From SCTD01 sp963781675 (GTDB lineage Bacteria > Actinomycetota > Actinomycetes > Mycobacteriales > SCTD01), in contig CAWAGF010000002.1 in the NCBI GenBank assembly GCA_963781675.1, positions 186,001-250,000 on the forward strand: a DNA stretch of 64,000 bases, read 5' to 3'. The translations under genes and the position numbers were made by a program. The first letter of the stretch is position 1, and every line of letters begins with the position of its first letter. The notes below the pieces were generated by a model, which ran no database searches, had not been told where the DNA came from, and was given only the letters and a program-made list of their open reading frames with translations. Positions 9,452-17,455 of this stretch are shown here, piece by piece.

Positions 9452-11787
9452 TTGCGCTGCTCCCAGGACGCGGGTCCGGCGCTCCCGGGACGCTCGAGCT
9501 TCTCGCGTCGCGGAGGGGCGGGGGCCTCCACCGGCGGGGCCGGCGTCGCGGGAGCGGGCGGAGGCTCGTCCGGCAGCGGCGAGAAGGCCCGCAGCCGCAG
9601 GGAGTTCGTCACGACGAAGACGCTCGAGAACGCCATGGCCGCCGCGGCGATGAGCGGGTTGAGCAGGCCGGCGAGCGCCAGCGGGATGCCGAGCACGTTG
9701 TAGGCGAAGGCCCAGAACAGGTTGCCCTTGATGACCCGCAGCGTGCGACGGGACAGCCGGATGGCGTCCGCTGCCGCGGTGAGGTCGCCGCGCACCAGCG
9801 TCAGGTCGCTGGCCTCGATGGCGACGTCGGTGCCGGTGCCGATCGCGAGGCCGAGGTCGGCCTGGGCGAGCGCCGGCGCGTCGTTGACCCCGTCACCGAC
9901 CATGGCGACGACGCGTCCCTCCTCCTGCAGCCGCGTGACGACGCTGACCTTGTCGGCGGGCAGCACGTCCGCGATCACCTCGTCGATCCCGACCTCGGCG
10001 GCCACGGCGCGCGCGGTCGCCTCGTTGTCGCCGGTGAGCAGCACCGGGCGCAGGCCGAGCGCACGCAGCCGGCGCACCGCGAGGGCGCTGGTGGGCTTGA
10101 CGGTGTCGGCGACGACCAGCGCCGCCCGCACCTCGCCGTCCCAGCCGGCGACGACGACCGTACGGCCGGCGGCACGCGCCTCGTCGACCGCGCCCTGCAG
10201 CTGCTCGGGCATGGTCAGCGACCAGTCGGCGAGCAGCTGGGGGCGGCCGGCGACCACGGCATGGCCGTCGACGACGCCCTGCACGCCGAGGCCCTCGCGG
10301 TTCTCGAACGACTCGACGGGGGGCAGCTCGCCCCGCTCGCGGGCCGCGCTGGCGATGGCCCGCGCGATGGGGTGCTCGCTGGCGTCCTCGAGCGCGCCGA
10401 CCAGCCGCAGCACCTCGTCCTCGGTGGCTCCGGAGACGGCGACGGACAGCAGGCTCATCTGCCCGGTGGTGACGGTGCCGGTCTTGTCGAGCACGACGGT
10501 GTCGACGCGCCGGGTCGACTCGAGCACCTCGGGGCCCTTGATGAGGATGCCGAGCTGGGCGCCGCGGCCGGTGCCGACGAGCAGCGCCGTCGGCGTGGCG
10601 AGGCCGAGCGCGCAGGGGCAGGCGATGACGAGCACCGCGACCGCGACGGTGATCGCCTTGGCCGTGGAGGCGCCGGCGCCGAGCCACCAGCCGAGGCCGG
10701 CGACGGCGAGCGCGAGCACCACCGGGACGAAGACGGCGGCGACCCGGTCGGCGAGCCGCTGCACCGGCGCCTTGCCCGTCTGCGCGGCGGTGACCAGCCG
10801 GCCGATCTGCGCCAGCGCGGTGTCGCTGCCGACCCGGGTGGCCTGCACGACCAGCCGGCCGCCGACGTTGACGGTCGCGCCGGTGACGGCGTCGCCCTCC
10901 CCCACCTCCACCGGGACGGACTCGCCGGTGAGCAGCGACAGGTCCACCGCGCTGCGCCCCTCGAGGACGGTGCCGTCGGTGGCGACCTTCTCGCCGGGGC
11001 GCACGACGAAGCGGTCGCCGACGACGAGGTCGCCGACCGGGACGCGCTCCTCGCTGCCGTCGGCGGTGAGGCGGGCGGCGTCCTTGGCGCCGAGCGCCAG
11101 CAGCGCCTTGAGGGCAGCGCCGCTGCTCCGCTTCGCCCGCGCCTCGAGGTAGCGGCCGGTCAGCAGGAACGCCGTGAGCGCCGCACCGACCTCGAGGTAG
11201 AGCTCCGGCGTGGTGCCGTGCGAGCCGACCCGCAGCTCGAACGGCATCCGGAAGCCGGTGTCACCCGCGGAGGTCGTGAGCAGCACGACGATCGAGTAGA
11301 GCCAGCTGACCAGCGCGCCCATCGAGACGAGCGTGTCCATCGACGCGGTGCCGAGGCGCGTGTTGGCCCAGGCGACGCGGTGGAACGGCCAGGCACCCCA
11401 CAGCACGACGGGGGTGGCGAGCTGGAGGGCGACCCACTGCCAGTTGTCGAACTGCAGCGCCGGGACCATCGACACGGCCAGCACCGGCAGCGTGAGCAGC
11501 CAGGAGACGGCGAGCCGCCGGAGCAGCGCCCGGGTCGGGTCGACCGGCTCGGACTGCGGCAGCGCGACCGCCTCGGGCGTCGGCAGCACGGCCTTGTAGC
11601 CCGCGGCCTCGACCGCCTTGACCAGGTCGTCCGGCGTGACGGCCGCGTCGTCGTACTGCACGGAGGCCTGCTCGGTCGCGTAGTTGACCGTCGCGGTGAC
11701 GCCGTCCAGCTTGTTGAGCTTGCGCTCGATGCGGTTGGCGCAGGAGGCGCAGGTCATCCCCTGGACGGGGAGGTCGAGGCTGCTCAT
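9439..11787 (-). CDS. copA: Copper-exporting P1B-type ATPase
   Basis: A 782-residue copper-translocating ATPase. It has an N-terminal HMA domain with MTCASC (C13, C16), eight expected membrane segments, the TGES actuator motif, the metal-site CPCALG, the phosphorylation loop DKTGT, SEHPIARA and the hinge GDGVNDAP. CPC with a downstream YN and MAFSS motif fits Cu+ export. The Pro-rich C-terminal tail (last 50 residues) is not part of the family. It is the last gene of a leftward copper operon (copZ, unknown protein, copA), overlapping its upstream neighbour by 4 bp (ATGA), and is presumably CsoR-controlled. Confidence 0.95.
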   Translation of the reverse strand: MSSLDLPVQGMTCASCANRIERKLNKLDGVTATVNYATEQASVQYDDAAVTPDDLVKAVEAAGYKAVLPTPEAVALPQSEPVDPTRALLRRLAVSWLLTLPVLAVSMVPALQFDNWQWVALQLATPVVLWGAWPFHRVAWANTRLGTASMDTLVSMGALVSWLYSIVVLLTTSAGDTGFRMPFELRVGSHGTTPELYLEVGAALTAFLLTGRYLEARAKRSSGAALKALLALGAKDAARLTADGSEERVPVGDLVVGDRFVVRPGEKVATDGTVLEGRSAVDLSLLTGESVPVEVGEGDAVTGATVNVGGRLVVQATRVGSDTALAQIGRLVTAAQTGKAPVQRLADRVAAVFVPVVLALAVAGLGWWLGAGASTAKAITVAVAVLVIACPCALGLATPTALLVGTGRGAQLGILIKGPEVLESTRRVDTVVLDKTGTVTTGQMSLLSVAVSGATEDEVLRLVGALEDASEHPIARAIASAARERGELPPVESFENREGLGVQGVVDGHAVVAGRPQLLADWSLTMPEQLQGAVDEARAAGRTVVVAGWDGEVRAALVVADTVKPTSALAVRRLRALGLRPVLLTGDNEATARAVAAEVGIDEVIADVLPADKVSVVTRLQEEGRVVAMVGDGVNDAPALAQADLGLAIGTGTDVAIEASDLTLVRGDLTAAADAIRLSRRTLRVIKGNLFWAFAYNVLGIPLALAGLLNPLIAAAAMAFSSVFVVTNSLRLRAFSPLPDEPPPAPATPAPPVEAPAPPRREKLERPGSAGPASWEQRNYSS

Positions 11788-12641
11788 GAGACCTCCAAGG
11801 TGAACGATGCCTGGCGGACGCGCCCGTCGACCTGCAGCTCGAGGAACAGCCGGTAGGTGCCGGGACCGGGCAGCTCCGCCTCGTACGAGGTCGCCGCGCC
11901 CTCCTCGGCGGACGGGTGGACGTGCGCGTAGGCGAGGTCGCCGACGCGGAAGGCCACGAGGTGGCCGCGGGCGCCGAGGTACGGCTCGGGCACGACGGGC
12001 GCGCCGTCGCGGGTGGCGGTGAACGCGAGCGTGCTGCCGTCCCGGTCGAGCTCGACCTCCAGGTCGTCGACCACGACGGCGGTGGCCGGCGGGGCCAGCG
12101 GCAGCATGGTGACGGGGCCGGGTACGGCGACGTCCACGGCCAGGCTGTGCCGGGTGCCGGCCACGGAGAAGTCGGCGACGGCGCGGTAGCTGCCGGGCGC
12201 CAGCGTCAGCAGGGTGCTCCAGGTGCCGTCGGGGGCGAGCTCGGGGTGCAGGTGGGCGTACCGCGCCAGGTCGCGGCTGACCAGCACCAGGTGCAGCTGC
12301 TTGCCCTGCTCGACGTCGTACTCCGTGATCGGGCCGTCCTCGCCCAGCACGCGGAAGCGGTACGCGGTCGGCTGCAGCGCCGGCAGCGTGGCGTTCGGGA
12401 CGTCGAGCCGCAGGTCGCCGTCGGACAGGCTGGTGCCGGTGGCGGCTGACGCCGCGCCGTGCTGCTCCCCCGCGTGCTGGTCGCCCTGGTGCTCCTGCTC
12501 CGCAGCGGCGGGCGTGGCCTCGGCGACCGCGCTGCCGGTGGCCCGGCCCAGGACCAGCGAGCCGGCGAGCACCGCGGCCAGGCCCAGGCCGAAGCCGGCC
12601 AGCCGCACGGGCGCGCTCAGCTCGCGGCCGCCGCCGGTCAC
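11784..12641 (-). CDS. Membrane-anchored protein of the copper operon
   Basis: About 285 residues: one N-terminal membrane anchor (about 12-35), a His/Glu/Gln-rich linker (EQEHQGDQHAGEQHG), then two beta-rich repeats with AHLHPEL and YAHVHPS motifs. The paired H-x-H-P motifs and position between copZ and copA suggest an extracytoplasmic copper-binding role. I do not assign a family name; similar proteins accompany csoR-copZ-copA in actinobacteria. GTG at 12641 overlaps the copZ stop (GTGA). Confidence in the gene is high, in the function modest. Confidence 0.75.
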   Translation of the reverse strand: MTGGGRELSAPVRLAGFGLGLAAVLAGSLVLGRATGSAVAEATPAAAEQEHQGDQHAGEQHGAASAATGTSLSDGDLRLDVPNATLPALQPTAYRFRVLGEDGPITEYDVEQGKQLHLVLVSRDLARYAHLHPELAPDGTWSTLLTLAPGSYRAVADFSVAGTRHSLAVDVAVPGPVTMLPLAPPATAVVVDDLEVELDRDGSTLAFTATRDGAPVVPEPYLGARGHLVAFRVGDLAYAHVHPSAEEGAATSYEAELPGPGTYRLFLELQVDGRVRQASFTLEVS

Positions 12642-12841
12642 GAGGCCACCGCGTAGCCCGCCTCCTCGACGGCGGCCTTCACGGCCTCGTCGGAGACGCC
12701 GTCGCCGGTGACCGTGACGGCCCCCGTCTCGAGGACCACGTCGACGCCCTGCACGCCGGCGACCTCGCCCACCTCCTCGGTGACGGACGCGACGCAGTGG
12801 CCGCAGGTCATGCCGGTGACGGTGTAGGTGCGCTGCTCCAC
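12638..12841 (-). CDS. copZ: Copper chaperone CopZ (HMA domain)
   Basis: A 67-residue single HMA domain with the metal motif MTCGHC (C13, C16) and the usual beta-alpha-beta-beta-alpha-beta pattern. It would carry Cu+ in the cytoplasm to the CopA ATPase two genes downstream. GTG at 12841 is set by GGAGG about 7 nt upstream; the HMA fold starts immediately after it. It is the first gene of the leftward copper operon, divergent from csoR, with the CsoR-type palindrome 43 bp upstream. Confidence 0.92.
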   Translation of the reverse strand: MEQRTYTVTGMTCGHCVASVTEEVGEVAGVQGVDVVLETGAVTVTGDGVSDEAVKAAVEEAGYAVAS

Positions 12842-12883
12842 GGGGATCCTCCAGGGGGGTCGGTTCGTGCACTGGTGACAACC

Positions 12884-12900
12884 ATACCCCCTAGGGGTAT
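12884..12900. promoter_or_regulatory. CsoR operator palindrome
   Basis: ATACCCCCTAGGGGTAT is a perfect palindrome centred between the divergent copZ and csoR genes. It matches the TACCC-N-GGGTA type of site bound by copper-sensing CsoR repressors. One site could control both directions, giving copper-induced copZ-copA and csoR autoregulation. Confidence 0.85.
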
Positions 12901-12909
12901 GTTCCTGCC

Positions 12910-13212
12910 ATGGCCGACAGCACCTCCGCACCTCCCCGCGGCTACACCGCCAGCAAGGAGCAGCTGCAGAAGCGGCTGGCTCGCGTCGAGGGCCAGGTGC
13001 GCGGCATCTCCCGCATGGTCGACGAGGACCGCTACTGCGTCGACGTGCTCACGCAGATCAACGCCGTCCGCGCCGCTCTCGACAAGGTCGCGCTCGGCCT
13101 GCTCGACGGCCATGCACGGCACTGCCTGCTCGGGCCCGGCGGCGGGCCGACCGACCCGGAGGAGCAGGTGCAGGAGCTGATGGGCGCCGTGGGGCGGATG
13201 CTCAGCCGCTGA
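12910..13212 (+). CDS. csoR: Copper-sensing repressor CsoR
   Basis: A 100-residue all-helical CsoR/RcnR-family protein. The Cu+ ligands are in place: C43 in RYCVDVL, and H68 and C72 in the HARHC stretch, giving the C-H-C signature of true CsoR. Copper binding releases the tetramer from DNA. It starts at ATG 12910, only 10 bp after its predicted operator, so autorepression is likely. It converges on a response-regulator gene across a palindromic hairpin. Confidence 0.95.
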   Translation: MADSTSAPPRGYTASKEQLQKRLARVEGQVRGISRMVDEDRYCVDVLTQINAVRAALDKVALGLLDGHARHCLLGPGGGPTDPEEQVQELMGAVGRMLSR

Positions 13213-13222
13213 CCCCCCGACG

Positions 13223-13260
13223 CGTGAAGTCCCCAGCACCGGGGTGCTGGGGACTTCACG
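13223..13260. terminator. Perfect palindromic hairpin, second copy
   Basis: An 18-bp arm (13223-13240) pairs perfectly with 13243-13260 around two bases. Its core, GAAGTCCCCAGCACC and complement, is identical to the hairpin at 5048-5083. It separates the convergent csoR and response-regulator genes and is probably a bidirectional terminator belonging to a dispersed family. Confidence 0.8.
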
Positions 13261-13275
13261 TCGACGTGCGGGAGG

Positions 13276-13989
13276 TCAGGTGATCTCGAGCAGCTTCTCG
13301 CGCACGGCGTAGACCACGGCCTCCATCCGGGAGTGCAGCTGCAGCTTCTCCAGGATGTTGCGGATGTGGTTCTTCACGGTGTTCTCGCTGATGAACAGCT
13401 GCTTGGCGATGTCGCGGTTGTTCATGCCCTTGGCGACGAGCTTGAGGACCTCCATCTCGCGGTCGGTGAGCCGCGGGGTGGGGACCTGCTGACGGTCGTC
13501 CGTCTTCTTGATCATCGACGCGAACTCGGTGAGCAGCTTGCTCGCCATCGACGGGCTGATCAGGGACTGGCCGCCGTGCACCGCGCGGATCGCCGAGGCG
13601 ACCTCCTCGATGCTGATCTCCTTGAGCAGGTAGCCCATGGCGCCGGCCTTGATGGCGTCGTAGAGGTCGGCCTCCTCGTCGGAGATCGTCAGCATGATGA
13701 TCTTCGTGGACGGGACGGTCTCGTGGATGGCGGTGCACGCGTCGATGCCGCCGCGCTTGGGCATCCGCACGTCCATCAGCACGATGTCGGGCAGCGTCTC
13801 CGCGGCGGTGGTCACGGCCTCGGCACCGTCGCTGGCCTCGCCGACGACCTCGATGTCCGGCTCCTGCTCCAGGACCATCTGCAGGCCCCGGCGGAACAGC
13901 GCGTGGTCGTCCACGACGAGCACGCGGATGGGCTCGACGACCAGGCCTCCGGAGGGCGCTACGGGCCCCGGAGGGGGCAGGTCGGTCAT
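13276..13989 (-). CDS. LuxR/NarL-family response regulator
   Basis: This 237-residue two-domain regulator has a receiver domain (about 20-140) with acidic pocket VVDDHALF and phospho-acceptor D73 in VLMDVRMP. The C-terminal LuxR-type helix-turn-helix (about 170-232) contains LTDREMEVLKLVAKGMNNRDIA. No sensor kinase is adjacent, so it is an orphan here, as is common for this conserved actinobacterial regulator close to hpf and secA. ATG at 13989 follows GGGAGGC; a longer in-frame start exists but precedes non-conserved sequence. The regulon is unknown. Confidence 0.92.
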   Translation of the reverse strand: MTDLPPPGPVAPSGGLVVEPIRVLVVDDHALFRRGLQMVLEQEPDIEVVGEASDGAEAVTTAAETLPDIVLMDVRMPKRGGIDACTAIHETVPSTKIIMLTISDEEADLYDAIKAGAMGYLLKEISIEEVASAIRAVHGGQSLISPSMASKLLTEFASMIKKTDDRQQVPTPRLTDREMEVLKLVAKGMNNRDIAKQLFISENTVKNHIRNILEKLQLHSRMEAVVYAVREKLLEIT

Positions 13990-14130
13990 GGGGTGCCTCC
14001 CGGCTCGTCGGTCGACGTCCTTCTCGGCGTCGATGTCCCCGCTTGCACGGGGACGTCCCATCCTGGCACGCGCGGCGCGCCGCACGGGCGGTTCGGCCCG
14101 TGCGGCGCGGCACGTGAGGAGCGGACGGCC

Positions 14131-14787
14131 TCAGCCCGCCGCGAGCCGGATCACGCCGTAGTCGTAGCCGTGCCGGCGGTAGACGACGCTCGGCAGCCCG
14201 GTCTCCTTGTCGGCGAACAGGTAGAAGTCGTGGCCGACGAGCTCCATCTCGTGCAGCGCGTCCGCCGTCGTCATCGGGACGGCGCTGTGCGTCTTGTCGC
14301 GGACGATCAGCGTCTCGGTGTCGTCAGCCCCCTCGACCGGAGGGTCCAGGACCGCCACCGCCTCGTGCGAGGTGCCGCCCGAGGAGCCGCCCGAGGAGCC
14401 GTTGCGCGAGACGGGCAGCGGCGGCAGGTCGGCGGGGAGCCCGGCGGTGGCCTCGGCGACGGACGCGGGGGTGTGCCGCCCGTGGTGCACGCGGCGGCGG
14501 TCGTGCGCCTTGCGCAGCCGCGCCTCCAGCTTGAGCACCGCGGAGTCGAGCGCGGCGTAGAACTCCGCGGCGCACGCCTCGGCGCGGATCACCGGTCCCT
14601 TGCTGTAGCAGGTGATCTCGACGCGCTGGCAGCGCTCGGACTGCCTGGGGTTCTTCTCGTGCATGAGCTCGACGTCTATCCGGATGACCCGCGAGTCCAA
14701 GCGTTCGGAGGGGGCGAGCTTGTCCGCGACGTGCTCGCGGAAGTGCTCAGGCACCTCGACGTTCCGGCCTTTGACGACGATGTCCAC
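14131..14787 (-). CDS. hpf: Long-form ribosome hibernation factor HPF
   Basis: A 218-residue protein of the long HPF class. The N-terminal S30AE domain (about 1-105, starting VDIVVKGRNVEV) blocks the ribosomal decoding centre. A Ser/Gly linker leads to the conserved C-terminal dimerisation domain (about 158-218, with HDFYLFADKETG and VVYRRHGYDYGVI), which pairs ribosomes into inactive 100S dimers. GTG 14787 has AGGAGG upstream. In mycobacteria the homologue lies between comF and secA, as here. The 149-bp gap upstream holds its promoter and a weak GC hairpin near 14911-14924 after comF. Confidence 0.93.
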   Translation of the reverse strand: MDIVVKGRNVEVPEHFREHVADKLAPSERLDSRVIRIDVELMHEKNPRQSERCQRVEITCYSKGPVIRAEACAAEFYAALDSAVLKLEARLRKAHDRRRVHHGRHTPASVAEATAGLPADLPPLPVSRNGSSGGSSGGTSHEAVAVLDPPVEGADDTETLIVRDKTHSAVPMTTADALHEMELVGHDFYLFADKETGLPSVVYRRHGYDYGVIRLAAG

Positions 14788-14936
14788 GCAGGTCCTCCTG
14801 GCGATCGGGGATGGGACGTCGAGCGGTCGCCGGAAGGCCCGGCGCTGCTCGTACGACGGCCGCGCGAGGGCGGCTCGTGCTCGGAGGTCACCTCCTCTCC
14901 GGCCGGCAGCGCCCCCGAGGGGGCCAGGCGCCGACG

Positions 14937-15637
14937 CTAACCCGCAGGCGGCGTCCTGGACAGGGGTACGGCCCGTTCGGGTGGTGCGGGCGCGCGAACG
15001 CCCGGCAGCGCCCTCCGCACCGTCGCCGCCACCACCGCGCACCCCCGCACGTCGGCGCCCGCGGCCCGCAGCGCCCGGGCGGCCTCCGCGAGGGTCACCC
15101 CCGTCGTGACCACGTCGTCCACGAGCAGCACCGGCAGCCCGTCCAGGCGACCGCGGGCACGCAGCGCGCCGTGCAGGTTGGCTGCGCGCTGGAGCGCGTC
15201 GAGGCCGGCCTGGTCGGCGGTGCGCCGGGCCTGCACGAGCAGCGGACGGCTGCGCAGCCCTGCCGTGCGGGCGGCGACGGCAGCCAGGCGCCGCGCGTGG
15301 TCGTGCCCGCGCTCCCGGACCGCCCGCCGGCTGCTCGGCACGGGGACGAGCACCGCCCGGCGCCGCCGAGCTCCGCGACCGCCCGTCCGAGCGCCCGCCC
15401 CAGCGGACGGGTGAGGCCGAGCCGGCCGTGCTCCTTGTGCGCGAGCAGCGCGGCACGGACCGGACCGGCGTACGACGCCGCGGCCACGAGCGGCGGCAGC
15501 CCCGGCGGGCACGGGTCGGGGCGGTGCGGGCGCGGGCTGTCGAGCAGCCGGGTGCAGTCCGGGCAGAGGACGTGGCCGGGCAGGGAGCAGCCGGCGCAGG
15601 AGCGCGGGAGGACGAGGTCGAGCAGGTCGGCGAGCAC
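14937..15637 (-). CDS. comF: ComF-family phosphoribosyltransferase, frame broken
   Basis: The N-terminal part (from GTG 15637) has the ComF zinc-binding start, LVLPRSCAGC and LCPDCTRLL, and LLAHKEHGR. Near 15355 the frame shifts (one base missing). The second frame continues with the phosphoribosyltransferase core: VPVPSSRRAVRERGHDHA, QRAANLHGAL and the PRPP loop VLLVDDVVTTGVTL. The two halves join exactly as in intact ComF (about 233 residues). ComF homologues are linked to DNA uptake; in actinobacteria the role is unclear. It lies just downstream of lpqB. A sequencing error is likely, but true inactivation is possible because ComF is dispensable in many bacteria. Confidence 0.8.
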
Positions 15638-15705
15638 CCGGTCACGGTGACCTGCCGCCGGGCGCTGCGGCAGGGGAAGCCGGGGGCTGTGGACGGCGGA
15701 GCGGC

Positions 15706-17455
15706 TCAGCCCGGGTAGGTGGGCGCACCGCCCGGCTGCACCGGGACGAACAGCGTGCCGTTGTCGCGGTACAGCTGCGGCCGCTCGTCGTCGAGGGCGC
15801 TGACCACCAGCGGCCGGTCGGGTGCCGCGGCCACCCCGACGGCGTCGCCGGTGAGCCCGGGACGCTGGACGGCGGCAGGGGCGCTCGAGCCGTCGACCGG
15901 CACCCGCCACACGACGACCTGGGTCGCCCGTCCGGTCGCGGCGGCGAGCACCACCAGCCCGCTGCCGCTCTCCCAGGCGACGTCGGTGACGTTGGTCAGC
16001 GACGGGGCGACCGGGCGCGGGTCCGGGCCGAGGGCGAGCCGCAGCCGGCCGGAGCCGGGGCCGGGCACGACCCGTGCGACGTACAGCCGTCGCCCGACGC
16101 CGCTGCCGAACACCATCGCGACGCGGGCGCCGTCGCGCGAGACCCGCAGCGCCGAGAGGGGCCCGGCCTCCGGTGGCCGCTCGTACGTGACGTCGCACGG
16201 CGAGGGCCGCGCGGGCGCACCCGGCGCGGGGAGCAGGCAGACGTTCGGTGTCGTGCCGCGCTCGAGCAGCCACAGGCCCTGCTCCCCCGGCCCCCAGGTG
16301 AGCGAGCCCAGCGATCGGCGCGAGAACGCCGGGACGCCGAACGGGCCGGCCTGCGGGCCGATCCGGACGGCGTCGCCGGTGGCCGTGCGCGTCAGCAGGC
16401 CGAGCGCGCCGCCGTTGGGGCTGACCGCGACCTCGTCCACCGCGAGGGGGCCGACGGTGCTGGCCTCGCTCGGCGGGAGCGAGCCGTCGAGGCTGCGCAC
16501 CTTGCGGCCCTGGACGTAGTAGAGCGGTGCGCCCGCGGCCACCCCCGACGGGTCGAACTCGCGCCAGTCGTCGCGCGTCTGCACCTCCCCCGCGCCGGGC
16601 CACGTCGAAGGGGCGGCCGCCCGCGAGCAGCCGTACGCCGGTGAAGGTCGGCAGCAGCGTCCAGGTGAGCTGCGCAGACAGCCGCTGGCGCTGGCGGGTG
16701 TCGAGCCGCTCCAGCTCCGCGGGCAGGTCGACGGTGACGACGCCGTCCGCGACGGTGACGGCGGAGGTGGGCGGGGTCGCGGGCGGGACCGCGGTGGTGA
16801 CGGCGGCGGTCAGCGGCAGCGTCGGCCCGAGCAGCAGCGCGTTGACCAGCGCGGGCCCGCGCTCGGCGGTGACCGGAAGGAAGACGCGGTCGGGCACCAG
16901 CCGTCCGGTCGCGCCGCCGTCGAGGCCGCGCGCCAGGAAGTAGACGTCGTACGGCCGGAAGGAGCGGATGCGGTCCGGGTCGGTGAGGTGCAGGCCGTTC
17001 GGGACGGAGGTGAGGCGGTACTGGCCGTCGGGCTGGCGCGCGACGACGTACGGGGCGGGCACCTGCTCGTCGGCCAGCACGAAGGCGCCGGTCGTCTCGA
17101 TGCGCGCGGTCACGTCGAAGCGGACGCTGAAGGTGAGCGGGTCGCCGTCGTCGTCCGGGACGAAGCGCCGGCTCCGGTAGACCAGCGCGCCCTGCTCGTC
17201 GTCCCACTGCGTGCCGGGTGCGAGGAACTGCCGCGCCACGGCGTGGTCGTCGTCGGGGCTCGCCTGCGCGCGCAGGAAGCCGTTCACGACCTCGGCCGGG
17301 GACGCCCCCGGCTGCGGGCCGGGCGGGATGACGCGCAGCTCGGCCGGCTCGTCGCGCACGGGCTGCACGTCCCCGGCCGAGCGCACGCCCTCCGGCAGGG
17401 ACAGCCCGCAGGCGGGCAGCAGCAGGAGCGCGGCGAGCAGGGCGGAGCGCCTCAC
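15706..17455 (-). CDS. lpqB: MtrAB-associated lipoprotein LpqB, frame broken
   Basis: GTG at 17455 starts a lipoprotein signal peptide ending LLLLPACG (lipobox), then a GerMN-like domain and a C-terminal beta-propeller-like LpqB region (with AVDEVAVSPNGGALGLL). Near 16585-16610 one extra base shifts the frame: skipping one G after the codons for FDV restores PGAGEVQTRDDW and the continuous protein of about 582 residues. LpqB is a surface lipoprotein that interacts with the sensor MtrB and affects MtrA phosphorylation. Its start overlaps the mtrB stop by 4 bp (GTGA). The gene is conserved, so I suspect a sequence error. Confidence 0.88.
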
